From contig NZ_JBHTCX010000017.1 in NCBI RefSeq assembly GCF_042666875.1, positions 186,001-250,000 on the forward strand: a stretch of DNA of 64,000 bases. Reading direction: 5' to 3'. Below are positions 35,662 to 42,627 of this stretch, piece by piece. The stretch comes from Brachybacterium sp042666875. Its GTDB lineage: Bacteria; Actinomycetota; Actinomycetes; Actinomycetales; Dermabacteraceae. The number at the start of each line of letters is the position of its first letter. Positions within the stretch are counted from its first letter, which is position 1. A program made the translations under genes and the position numbers. The notes beneath the pieces are model-generated. The model was not told the origin of the DNA, searched no databases, and was given only the letters and a program-made list of their open reading frames with translations.

Positions 35662-36244
35662 GAGCGCTCGCACCGAGCTCGGTCTCGCCCGCGAGGCCGT
35701 CTCCGGTCCGGAGGTCGCCGAGGACTACCTCGCACTGCTGGGGTCCGAGCCGCGGGCGCTGTACCGCGACGGCGGACCCCGCCACCTCACGGCGAGCGCC
35801 GTGGTGATCGACGCCCCCGCCGAGCACGTCGCACTGGTGTGGCACCGCAAGGGACGATTCTGGGTCCAGCCGGGCGGCCACCTCGAGCAGGGCGAGTCGA
35901 GCTTCGAGCTGGCCGCCCGCCGTGAGGTCGCCGAGGAGATCGGCCTGACCGTTCTCGAGCGCGTCGGTGCGGGGCCGGCCATGCTGCACCGTCACCGGCT
36001 CGATGCGGCCTTCGGCGCCTGCAGCGAGCACTGGGACGTGCAGTACCTGCTGCGCGCCCCGGCCCCGGCATCCGAGCTGCCGCTGACCGCGAGCCAGGAA
36101 TCGCCCGAGGTCACCTGGGCCCCGTGGCCGCTCGTGGGCGAGGGGTCGCAGCGCTCGAGCGCCGCCCTGCCCGAGGGCACCGTCACCGACCTGCCCGGCA
36201 CCCTCGACGGCCTGGCCCCGTTCGTGGCGCGCTACGCCGTCTGA
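35651..36244 (+). CDS. Nudix hydrolase
   Basis: A 197-residue Nudix enzyme. The Nudix box is GGHLEQGESSFELAARREVA followed by EEIGL, complete with REVAEE. A preceding strand, HVALVWHRKGRFWVQPGG, and a trailing WAPWPLV suggest a nucleotide or dinucleotide pyrophosphatase; the exact substrate is not clear. ATG at 35651 overlaps the upstream gene by 11 bases, so it is probably co-translated with the zincin-like protein. Its end overlaps that of the convergent YgjP-like gene by 13 bases. Confidence 0.87.
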   Translation: MPAESARTELGLAREAVSGPEVAEDYLALLGSEPRALYRDGGPRHLTASAVVIDAPAEHVALVWHRKGRFWVQPGGHLEQGESSFELAARREVAEEIGLTVLERVGAGPAMLHRHRLDAAFGACSEHWDVQYLLRAPAPASELPLTASQESPEVTWAPWPLVGEGSQRSSAALPEGTVTDLPGTLDGLAPFVARYAV

Positions 36245-36828
36245 TCCGAGCGGCCCGGGGCCTCGTCGACGTCGCCGCCGACGGGCAGGTTCTGGGCCCA
36301 GGAGACGCCGTCGAGGAAGCCCTGGGCCTTCTCCGCCTGCGGATAGCGGTTCATCAGCGCACGGAACTCCGGGCCGTGCCCCGGGACCAGCAGGTGGACC
36401 AGCTCGTGCATGAGCACCGAGCGCACCACGAAATCCGGCATCCCCTCAAGGTTGTGCGACAGGCGGATCGTGGCATCAGCGGGGGTGCATGACCCCCAGC
36501 GCTGGTTCTGACGTGTGGACCAGGTCACCGAACGGGGCCGGGCACGGCCGTCGAGATAAGCCTCACTGAGCTCCTCGGCCATCGCCGCCAGGGACGCGTC
36601 GCTGCGGCGCGCCGGGGCGGAGCGGGCCTCCTTGCGGCTCAGCTGGTCGACCATCTTGCGAACCCAGTCGCGCTCCTGACGACGGCTGAACGACGCCGGG
36701 ATCGCGATCACCAGGTCCCCGTCGCGGCGCGTGATCGAGACGGTGCGGCGCCGGCGCTGCGAGCGCCGCACCAGCACCCGCTCCCCGCGCGGTCCGGTGA
36801 CGTGCTCGTGCTGGACCAGATCGTTCAT
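36232..36828 (-). CDS. YgjP-like (WSTM) M48-type metallopeptidase
   Basis: A 198-residue protein with a zinc site HELVHLLVPGHGPEF, where HELVH binds zinc and the downstream His completes the site. The conserved WSTRQNQRWGSCTPADATIR precedes it, which is the mark of the YgjP/DUF45 family related to SprT. Such proteins are thought to be soluble metallopeptidases. ATG at 36828 is chosen; a GTG at 36873 would add 15 residues that do not look conserved. The region upstream, to the next gene at 37420, contains DnaA-box-like motifs and an isolated promoter. Confidence 0.85.
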   Translation of the reverse strand: MNDLVQHEHVTGPRGERVLVRRSQRRRRTVSITRRDGDLVIAIPASFSRRQERDWVRKMVDQLSRKEARSAPARRSDASLAAMAEELSEAYLDGRARPRSVTWSTRQNQRWGSCTPADATIRLSHNLEGMPDFVVRSVLMHELVHLLVPGHGPEFRALMNRYPQAEKAQGFLDGVSWAQNLPVGGDVDEAPGRSDQTA

Positions 36829-36865
36829 GGGCACCAAGCCTGGCACGTCCGGTGACCAAAAGACT

Positions 36866-36990
36866 TCGTCCACACCTGTGCGCCGTGGAAGTGCTCGTCA
36901 CAGCGTCGTGACCGCGGTGGACGGACCGTCCTCCACACTGGCCGCACCGCCACGGCACGGATGTCCACAGGCCCTGGCGAGTTGTCCACA
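36866..36990 (+). other. Cluster of three DnaA-box-like nonamers
   Basis: TTGTCCACA at 36982-36990 is the actinobacterial consensus. ATGTCCACA (36961-36969) and TCGTCCACA (36866-36874) differ by one base each. All face the same way in non-coding DNA. No dnaA, dnaN or parA gene is present, so this is not called an origin. Confidence 0.45.
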
Positions 36991-37009
36991 GCCGGTCCCC
37001 CGGACTCCT

Positions 37010-37039
37010 TTGACCCGCCCGGTGCGCAGGGGCTAGGTT
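37010..37039 (+). promoter_or_regulatory. Strong housekeeping-type promoter without an adjacent gene
   Basis: TTGACC (37010-37015), 18 bases, then TAGGTT (37034-37039). It is among the best -35/-10 pairs in the window. The next confident gene begins 380 bases later and appears to have its own promoter (TACAGT at 37336). The stretch between contains hairpins GGCTCCGCGGAGCC (37189-37202) and CTCCGGA/TCCGGAG (37248-37267), so an untranslated RNA or long leader is possible. Confidence 0.5.
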
Positions 37040-37419
37040 TCCCTGCACGTGGGACCCCGGGATAACTAGCAGGACGCACACGGGGAAGGTGCGCGTGGTG
37101 CTGAGCGCCCCCGGGGCCCCACGGCCCTCCAGGCCATCCTCACCTGCGTCCGGGCCTTACGATGTCGGCTCGTCGCGCGCACTTCCTCGGCTCCGCGGAG
37201 CCCCTTGAACCCGAAGCGCGCGACGGGCCGACCCGGCCGGCGAGGTCCTCCGGATCGTCGTCCGGAGCGGTGACGAACCCGTCCCGGGCCTGCGCCGCCC
37301 CCCCTGCTCGGTTCGTGCGGCCCCCTCGCCCCCGTTACAGTGGATCGATCCCGGCCTCGCGGCATCCGCGGCGCGTCCGGGGAACCGAACACCACCGACG
37401 ATTCTTACGAGGAGCGGAT

Positions 37420-37578
37420 ATGGCCGACGAGACCTATGCCGGAGAGTTCTACTGCGTGAAGTGCCGCGAGAAGCGGGAGGCCGAGGGCGACGTCGTCGTC
37501 TCCAACGGTCGTCGTATGGCCAAGGCCGTGTGCCCCGAGTGCGGCACCAAGCTGAACCGGATCCTCGGCAAGGCCTGA
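37420..37578 (+). CDS. DUF5679 zinc-ribbon protein
   Basis: A 52-residue protein from ATG at 37420 with GGAG upstream. Two cysteine pairs, FYCVKCREKRE and AVCPECGTKLN, form a small zinc ribbon. A central basic stretch, NGRRMAKA, could touch nucleic acid. It fits the DUF5679 family found across actinobacteria with no known function. The preceding frame is open but unconserved. A strong hairpin follows the gene. Confidence 0.88.
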   Translation: MADETYAGEFYCVKCREKREAEGDVVVSNGRRMAKAVCPECGTKLNRILGKA

Positions 37579-37610
37579 TACGGACCGGCCGGTTCGACCC
37601 GGCGCACGAC

Positions 37611-37645
37611 GAGGGGCGAGGCACCGCAGCGGTGCCTCGCCCCTC
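37611..37645. terminator. Bidirectional terminator between DUF5679 gene and whiB7
   Basis: GAGGGGCGAGGCACCGC and GCGGTGCCTCGCCCCTC form a perfect 17-base stem around one base, with further outer pairing (CGCAC/GTGCG) after a bulge. The two genes point at each other. Confidence 0.85.
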
Positions 37646-37676
37646 GTGCGTCCGGGAACGTCGGTCAGGACGCCGT

Positions 37677-37982
37677 TCAGGCGGCGTCCTCGCTCCGGTC
37701 CGGCTCGCGGTTCTTGCGGGGCCGCCCGCGGCCGCGCTTGACCGCGATGATGCGGCCGGACTCGAAGATGGCGCCGCCCCACACGCCCCAGGGCTCAGCG
37801 CGCTCCAGGGCGCCCTCACGGCACTCCTGGATCAGCGGGCAGTCGGCACACAGGGCCTTGGCCCGCTCGAGGTCGGCGGGCCGCTCCGAGAAGAACAGGT
37901 CAGCGGCGTCGGCGTCGTGGCACGGCAGCATGTGCGCCGCCGTGGTGACAGGGCTGGGGAAAGTGGTGAAAAGAGAAGTCAT
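37677..37982 (-). CDS. whiB7: WhiB7 redox/antibiotic-stress transcription factor
   Basis: A 101-residue WhiB protein. Four cysteines for the [4Fe-4S] cluster are in MLPCHDADAADLFF and ALCADCPLIQEC. The turn motif follows as AEPWGVWGGAIFESG, and the tail has the AT-hook KRGRGRPRKNRE, which marks WhiB7 among WhiB proteins. WhiB7 binds the main sigma factor and AT-rich DNA before the -35 and turns on intrinsic drug-resistance genes when ribosomes are stressed. The usual GVWGGE ends in Ala here. It sits next to uvrD2, as in mycobacteria. Its 5' leader of about 260 bases holds an upstream ORF and alternative hairpins. Confidence 0.95.
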   Translation of the reverse strand: MTSLFTTFPSPVTTAAHMLPCHDADAADLFFSERPADLERAKALCADCPLIQECREGALERAEPWGVWGGAIFESGRIIAVKRGRGRPRKNREPDRSEDAA

Positions 37983-37984
37983 CG

Positions 37985-38062
37985 TCTCGCTGCTTCGAAG
38001 ATCGTCGGGGACGAGCCCGTGAGGGCGAAGGTGCGGCGGCGGTGCCGCACCGTGCAGCGAGA
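37985..38062 (-). promoter_or_regulatory. whiB7 leader pairing that can hide the translation start
   Basis: On the RNA, UCUCGCUGC (38062-38054), just after the upstream ORF stop, is perfectly complementary to GCAGCGAGA (37993-37985), directly before the whiB7 ATG. Between them a GC hairpin GGTGCGGC/GCCGCACC (38051-38030) brings the arms together. A competing small hairpin CGAGA/TCTCG uses the same left arm. This gives two exclusive states, one blocking and one freeing whiB7. Confidence 0.55.
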
Positions 38063-38072
38063 AGTGGTCTCG

Positions 38073-38177
38073 TCAGCTGGAAGCGGTCACCGTCGGGGCG
38101 AAGGCCCGTTCGCGTGGCAGAAGGGTGGGCGCGCCGATGTGGCCGCCGTACTCCGCGAGATTCCTGGTATCGATCAC
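38073..38177 (-). CDS. 34-codon upstream ORF in the whiB7 leader
   Basis: GTG at 38177, eight bases after AAAGGGGG, opens a 34-codon frame ending in TGA at 38073. The peptide begins MIDTRNLAEYGGHIGAP and ends FAPTVTASS. It ends 90 bases before whiB7, and the switch arm begins 10 bases after its stop, inside the footprint of a terminating ribosome. Upstream ORFs control whiB7/wblC by sensing slow translation in other actinobacteria. Similar function here is inferred. Confidence 0.6.
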   Translation of the reverse strand: MIDTRNLAEYGGHIGAPTLLPRERAFAPTVTASS

Positions 38178-38247
38178 GGATCACACCCCCTTTCTGCTGC
38201 GCGTTCCCCGGTGTCCCGGGTCACGATGCGGACGATTGACGATGATG

Positions 38248-38285
38248 AGTCTACACACGGCCCGGCGATCGCACATCTATTTTTT
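38248..38285 (-). promoter_or_regulatory. whiB7 promoter with AT-rich WhiB7-type element
   Basis: Read on the minus strand: AAAAAATA (38285-38278), then GATGTGC around the -35, then TGTGTAGACT ending with -10 TAGACT (38253-38248). An A/T run just before a poor -35 is what WhiB7 needs, so the gene likely activates itself. The A/T run is the most AT-rich spot nearby. RNA start would be near 38241. Confidence 0.55.
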
Positions 38286-38408
38286 GACCTGCACTTTCGC
38301 GCGCTCGGGCCCGGGTCGAGGCGCCGGCCGGACTGATTCTCGCGGCCTCCCCCGCTCAGGATCCCGTCCCGCTCCAGGACTCCTCCCGCCGGACGGGGAC
38401 CGTCCGTC

Positions 38409-40568
38409 TCACGACGTCTCTGGCGACTTCTCGGCATCGCCCGTCTCGGCGGCCAGCAGCTCGAGGAGCTCGCCGCCGAAGGCCTCGACCTTGGCGGGGC
38501 CCACGCCCGGCACCTCCAGCAGCTCCGCCCGGGTGCGCGGCCGCCGCTCGGCGATCGCCTCCAGGGCCGCATCGGTGAGGACGGTGTACGCCGGGGCGCC
38601 GCTGCCGCGGGTCCTCTCCCGCCGCCAAGCCCGCAGAGTCTCGATCAGCGTGTGAGCGGCCGTGGCCGGGCAGCCCTGGTGGCGGCCGATCCGCTGCTCG
38701 CGGGGGCTGACCAGTCCCTGCCCGCACACACGGCACTCCGCGTAGACGGTGGCGCCGCGCCGTCCCGTGCGCCGGGGACCGGCGCCGGGAGCCGTGCTCG
38801 GGGCGTCGGGATGCTCGAGGACCCCGTCGAGGAAGCGGGAGGGCTTGCGGGACCCGCGGGCCCCCGGGGTGCGTGCGGCGGACCAGCTCACGGTGAGCAG
38901 GTCCCGGGCCCGCGTGAGGGCGACGTAGAACAGTCGCCGCTCCTCCTCGATCTCGGCGGCGGTGCGGGCCATGGAGATCGGCAGCAGGCCGTCGCTGGCG
39001 CCGACCACGTGGACCACCGGCCACTCCAGACCTTTGGCGGCGTGCACGGAGGCGAGCGTGACGCCGTCGACGACGGGGGCGGACTGGGCCTCGGCGCGCT
39101 CCTCGAGCTCGCGGACCACATCGGCCATGGTCGCCCCGGGACGGGAGGTGATGGTGTCGGCGAGGGAGACGAGCGCGTTCAGGGAGTCCCAGCGGTCCCG
39201 GACAGCGCCCGTGGTCTCGGGGGCCTTCTGCGACCAGCCCTGCTGGGAGAGGACGTCGCGCACGGCGCGGGCGGGGTCGAGCTGCTCGACGCGGGTGGCC
39301 GCGCGCAGGGCCACCATGGCCCGCCGCACCTCCTGGCGCTCGAAGAACCGGTCCCCGCCCCGCACCAGATAGCCGATGCCGCGAGCGGTCAGCGCCTGCT
39401 CGAAGGCCTCGGACTGGCTGTTGGTGCGGAACAGGATCGCGACGTCGGCCGCCGGGCGGCCCTCGGCGACCAGGGCCGCGATGCGGTCGGCGACGCCGTC
39501 GGCCTCGGCGGGATCATCGGCGAAGGACTCCACCACCGGGGGCGGGCCCGCCTCCCGCTGGGAGACCAGGGTGAGGCGGCTGTCCCGCGTGCGGCCCCGG
39601 GCGCCGTCCAGCACGGTGTTGGCCATCCGCACGATCTGCGGGGTGGAGCGGTAGTTGCGCTCGAGCCGGATGGTGCGGGCGCGCTTGAACTCCCGGGGGA
39701 AGTCGAGCAGGTACGAGGCGCGGGCCCCGGCGAAGGTGTAGATGGTCTGGGCGGCGTCGCCCACCACGCAGACGTCGTCGCCCGAACCCAGCCAGAGACG
39801 CAGCAAGGTGTGCTGGAGAGCGGAGACGTCCTGGTACTCGTCGACCACGTAGTGGCGGTACTGGCTGCGCACCTCGCGGGCGACGTCGGCGCGCTCGGTG
39901 AGGAAACCGACCATGTGCAGCAGCACGTCCTCGAAATCGATGACGCCGCGCTCCTTCTTGACCTCCTCGTACTGGGTGAGGATGCGCGCGATGGAGCGGG
40001 AGTCGAAGCCGGAGACCCCGGGGCGCTTGGCCGCGGTGGCGGCCTCCGGATAGGACTCGGGGGTGAGCATCGAGACCCGGGACCATTCCACCTCGGCGAC
40101 GATGTCGCGCAGGGCGGCGCGGTCCACGCTCATGTGCAGCCGCTGGCAGGCCTCGCCCACCCCCGGGAACTTGTTGGGCATGATCTCCGGCATCCCTCCG
40201 CCGACCACGCGCGGCCAGAAGTGGCGCAGCTGACGCAGAGCGGCCGCGTGGAACGTGCGGGCCTGGACGGCCGGGACCCCGAGATCTCGCAGCCTCGAGC
40301 GCATCTCGGCGGCGGCCTTCGCGGTGAACGTCACCGCCAGCACGTGGCGGGGATCGAGCTGACCGGTCGCGACGCCGTAGGCGATGCGGTGCGTGATCGC
40401 TCGGGTCTTGCCGGTGCCCGCACCGGCAAGCACGCACAGCGGGGTGCCGAAGCTGCGCGCGACCTCCTGCTGCTCCGGGTCCAGCGCCGCCAGGATGCTC
40501 TCGGCATCGGGCGGCGGGGCGGGAGCCGAGGGCGTCTCGTGCGCTGCGGACTGGGGTGGGTGGGTCAT
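38409..40568 (-). CDS. uvrD2: UvrD2-like superfamily I DNA helicase with HRDC domain
   Basis: A 719-residue 3'-5' helicase. Walker A is GAGTGKT (49-55); other motifs are AVTFTAKAAAEMRSRL, VVDEYQDVSALQHTLL, GDAAQTIYTFAGA, LERNYRSTPQIV, VTLASVHAAKGLEWPVV and FYVALTRARDLL. After the motor comes a zinc-type element, CRVC then 14 residues then HQGC, where mycobacterial UvrD2 has four cysteines. A C-terminal HRDC domain follows (AWRRERTRGSGAPAYTVLTD). ATG at 40568 is preferred to the upstream GTG. It should work in DNA repair. Between whiB7 and nudC it matches the order Rv3197A, Rv3198c, Rv3199c recalled from M. tuberculosis. Confidence 0.93.
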   Translation of the reverse strand: MTHPPQSAAHETPSAPAPPPDAESILAALDPEQQEVARSFGTPLCVLAGAGTGKTRAITHRIAYGVATGQLDPRHVLAVTFTAKAAAEMRSRLRDLGVPAVQARTFHAAALRQLRHFWPRVVGGGMPEIMPNKFPGVGEACQRLHMSVDRAALRDIVAEVEWSRVSMLTPESYPEAATAAKRPGVSGFDSRSIARILTQYEEVKKERGVIDFEDVLLHMVGFLTERADVAREVRSQYRHYVVDEYQDVSALQHTLLRLWLGSGDDVCVVGDAAQTIYTFAGARASYLLDFPREFKRARTIRLERNYRSTPQIVRMANTVLDGARGRTRDSRLTLVSQREAGPPPVVESFADDPAEADGVADRIAALVAEGRPAADVAILFRTNSQSEAFEQALTARGIGYLVRGGDRFFERQEVRRAMVALRAATRVEQLDPARAVRDVLSQQGWSQKAPETTGAVRDRWDSLNALVSLADTITSRPGATMADVVRELEERAEAQSAPVVDGVTLASVHAAKGLEWPVVHVVGASDGLLPISMARTAAEIEEERRLFYVALTRARDLLTVSWSAARTPGARGSRKPSRFLDGVLEHPDAPSTAPGAGPRRTGRRGATVYAECRVCGQGLVSPREQRIGRHQGCPATAAHTLIETLRAWRRERTRGSGAPAYTVLTDAALEAIAERRPRTRAELLEVPGVGPAKVEAFGGELLELLAAETGDAEKSPETS

Positions 40569-40627
40569 CACCACTCATCCTGCCAGCGGGAGCCGACGGA
40601 TCGCGGCCCGGTGTGGACGGTGGTGCC

Positions 40628-41545
40628 TCACACCTCGGCCGGGGCCCCGTACCAGTCGTCGATCAGGGCTCGGCCCAGGGAGGCCTGACCGGGAAGCTCG
40701 ACCTCGCCGGCCTCGAGCGCGGCGGCCAGCTCCTGACGCGTGAACCAGCGGGCCTCGGCGATCTCGTCCTCCTGCAGGGTGAGCTCGACCGAGCCGGGCA
40801 CCCAGGCCCGGAATCCCAGCATCAGCGACCGCGGGAACGGCCACGGCTGGCTGCCGACGTACTCGACCTCCTCGACCCTGACGCCGACCTCCTCGGCCAC
40901 CTCGCGCGCCACCGCATCCTCGAGGCTCTCCCCCGGTTCGACGAAACCGGCCAGCACCGAGTGGAACCGGCCGCGGAAGTTCACGTTGCGCGCCAGCAGC
41001 AGCCTGTCGGCGCTGTCCCGCACGGCCATGATCACCGCGGCGTCGGTGCGCGGGAAGTGCTCGGTGCCGTCCTCGCGACAGCGCAGCACCCAGCCGCCGG
41101 TCTCGGCCTCGAGCAGCTCGCCGCACAGCGGGCAGTGCCGCATGGAGCGGTGCCAGGCGCCCATGGCGACGGCGGTCAGGGCGAGGCCGGCGTCCTCCGC
41201 CTCGAGCTGCTCCGCGACGCGCCGCAGGTCACGCAGATCACGGCCGGGGTCGTCGAGCTCGGGGCTGGGCTCGGGGATCTCGACGGCGAGGACCCGCATG
41301 CCGTCTCGACGGCCCAGCAGCACGAGCGGCTGGCGGGCACCGCCGCGGGGGTCCTCGGTCTCCAGCGCGATGGCCAGGGTGCCGTCCTCCTGCTCGTGCA
41401 CGGCCGCGGCGCCGCCGCGGGTGACGAGGTAGCGGGCGTCCTCGCCGGGAGCCACCATCGCCGGGTCGATCCGACTGGCCGCCTCCCGGTCCGTCGCGAG
41501 CAGGGTCAAGGGGGTGTGCAGAGAGGGGCCGCGGAGCTTCGCCAT
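40628..41545 (-). CDS. nudC: NAD(+)/NADH pyrophosphatase
   Basis: A 305-residue Nudix enzyme. A zinc ribbon comes first, with HCPLCGELLEAETGG and a later Cys in VLRCREDGTEHFPR. The Nudix box is GFVEPGESLEDAVAREVAEE, and the NudC-specific SQPWPFPRSLMLGF follows it. NudC hydrolyses NADH and can remove NAD caps from RNA. ATG at 41545 is chosen. It is divergent from the phosphotransferase gene with 49 bases between starts. All diagnostic residues are present. Confidence 0.93.
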   Translation of the reverse strand: MAKLRGPSLHTPLTLLATDREAASRIDPAMVAPGEDARYLVTRGGAAAVHEQEDGTLAIALETEDPRGGARQPLVLLGRRDGMRVLAVEIPEPSPELDDPGRDLRDLRRVAEQLEAEDAGLALTAVAMGAWHRSMRHCPLCGELLEAETGGWVLRCREDGTEHFPRTDAAVIMAVRDSADRLLLARNVNFRGRFHSVLAGFVEPGESLEDAVAREVAEEVGVRVEEVEYVGSQPWPFPRSLMLGFRAWVPGSVELTLQEDEIAEARWFTRQELAAALEAGEVELPGQASLGRALIDDWYGAPAEV

Positions 41546-41594
41546 ACCCTCGAGCCTACGCGGCGTCCAGGGGTGGGCCGGGTACGGTGGAAGG

Positions 41595-42557
41595 GTGCAT
41601 CGCAACTCCTATTCCTTGGCTGCTCTCGCCGCGGCGGCGGTCCCCGGCCTGGTCCCGGCGCGGACCACGGCGATCGCGACCCCGGCTGAGGATCTGGACG
41701 TCGCCGGGGTGGTCGGCGACGACGACCGGCGCGTCATGGTCCTCTCCCCCGCCTCGACGTCGGCGGGGATCCGTCTCGAGCGCGACCTGAAGGTCACCGA
41801 CGCGCTCTCGGGGACCTCGCTGCGCGGTGTGATCCCGCCGGTGCTCGGTTTCGTGAAGCTCTCCGAAGGTGGCCGGGCGGCCGTCACCGAAGCTCCCGTC
41901 GGGCGCCCGCTGATGCTCGAGGATCTGCACCGGTCCGCAGAGCTCGCGCGGTCGCTGGGCCGGATCCTCGCTCGCATCCACACGGTCCCGCGGTACGCCG
42001 CCGAGGCGGCGGGGGTGGAGTCCTTCACGCCGGAGGTCCTCCACGCCGAGCACGTCACCCGGGTGCGCACGGCCAAGGAGGGCGGGCATCTGCCGGCAGC
42101 CGTCGCCCAGCGCTGGGAGGCGCTGCTGGAGGACACCGAGCTGTGGGACTTCTCCCCGCAGTTCATCCATGGCGACCTCTCCGAGGAGAGCCTGTTCCTG
42201 ACCGGTGACCGGGTCAGCGCGGTGCGCGACTGGTCCTCCTCCAAAGTGGCCGATGCCGCCACCGATCTGGCCTGGCTGATCTCCTCGCTGGACCCGGACC
42301 GCTTCGACGACCTGTACTCCGCGTACCGCGAGGAGCTGCCGACCTCGACGCATCCGCGGCTGATGGAGCGCGCTCAGGCGCTCGGCGAGTTCGCCGTCGC
42401 CGAATGGCTGGCGCACGGCCTGGAGACCGGCGACGAGACGATCGTGGCCGACGCCCGCGGCATGATCGCCGACCTCGATGCCGATCTGGCGCAGATCGCG
42501 CGGGACGAGGCCGAGCGGGCCTATGAGGAGATGAACCCCCGCCAGGACGAGGCCTGA
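41595..42557 (+). CDS. Aminoglycoside/macrolide-phosphotransferase-like kinase
   Basis: 320 residues, start GTG at 41595. The Brenner-type catalytic motif FIHGDLSEESLFL and the DWSSSKVADAATDLAWLI motif (Asp of the metal site) place it in the APH/ChoK fold. The N-terminal lobe has a conserved Glu-containing EAPVGRPLMLEDL. A -10-like TACGGT ends six bases before the GTG, so the transcript may be leaderless. Members of this fold phosphorylate drugs, sugars or choline. Placement between nudC and adnB near whiB7 raises the idea of intrinsic macrolide or aminoglycoside tolerance, but that is only context. Confidence 0.75.
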   Translation: MHRNSYSLAALAAAAVPGLVPARTTAIATPAEDLDVAGVVGDDDRRVMVLSPASTSAGIRLERDLKVTDALSGTSLRGVIPPVLGFVKLSEGGRAAVTEAPVGRPLMLEDLHRSAELARSLGRILARIHTVPRYAAEAAGVESFTPEVLHAEHVTRVRTAKEGGHLPAAVAQRWEALLEDTELWDFSPQFIHGDLSEESLFLTGDRVSAVRDWSSSKVADAATDLAWLISSLDPDRFDDLYSAYREELPTSTHPRLMERAQALGEFAVAEWLAHGLETGDETIVADARGMIADLDADLAQIARDEAERAYEEMNPRQDEA

Positions 42558-42605
42558 GCGACTCCTCACCGGGTGCCGCCCGCGCAGTCCGCGGCTGGTG
42601 GACGG

Positions 42606-42623
42606 GCTCGCCCGCCGGCGAGC
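42606..42623. terminator. Hairpin between convergent phosphotransferase and adnB genes
   Basis: GCTCGCC and GGCGAGC form a seven-base stem with a four-base loop in the 70-base gap between the two gene ends. Confidence 0.5.
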
Positions 42624-42627
42624 GCGG

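Noticed and set aside
36866..36990. Replication origin
   Set aside because: DnaA-box-like sites are few and there is no dnaA, dnaN, recF or AT-rich unwinding region nearby.
37585..37606. tRNA-like T-arm (GGTTCGACCC)
   Set aside because: No acceptor stem, D-arm or anticodon arm can be built around it; it is a short hairpin after the zinc-ribbon gene.
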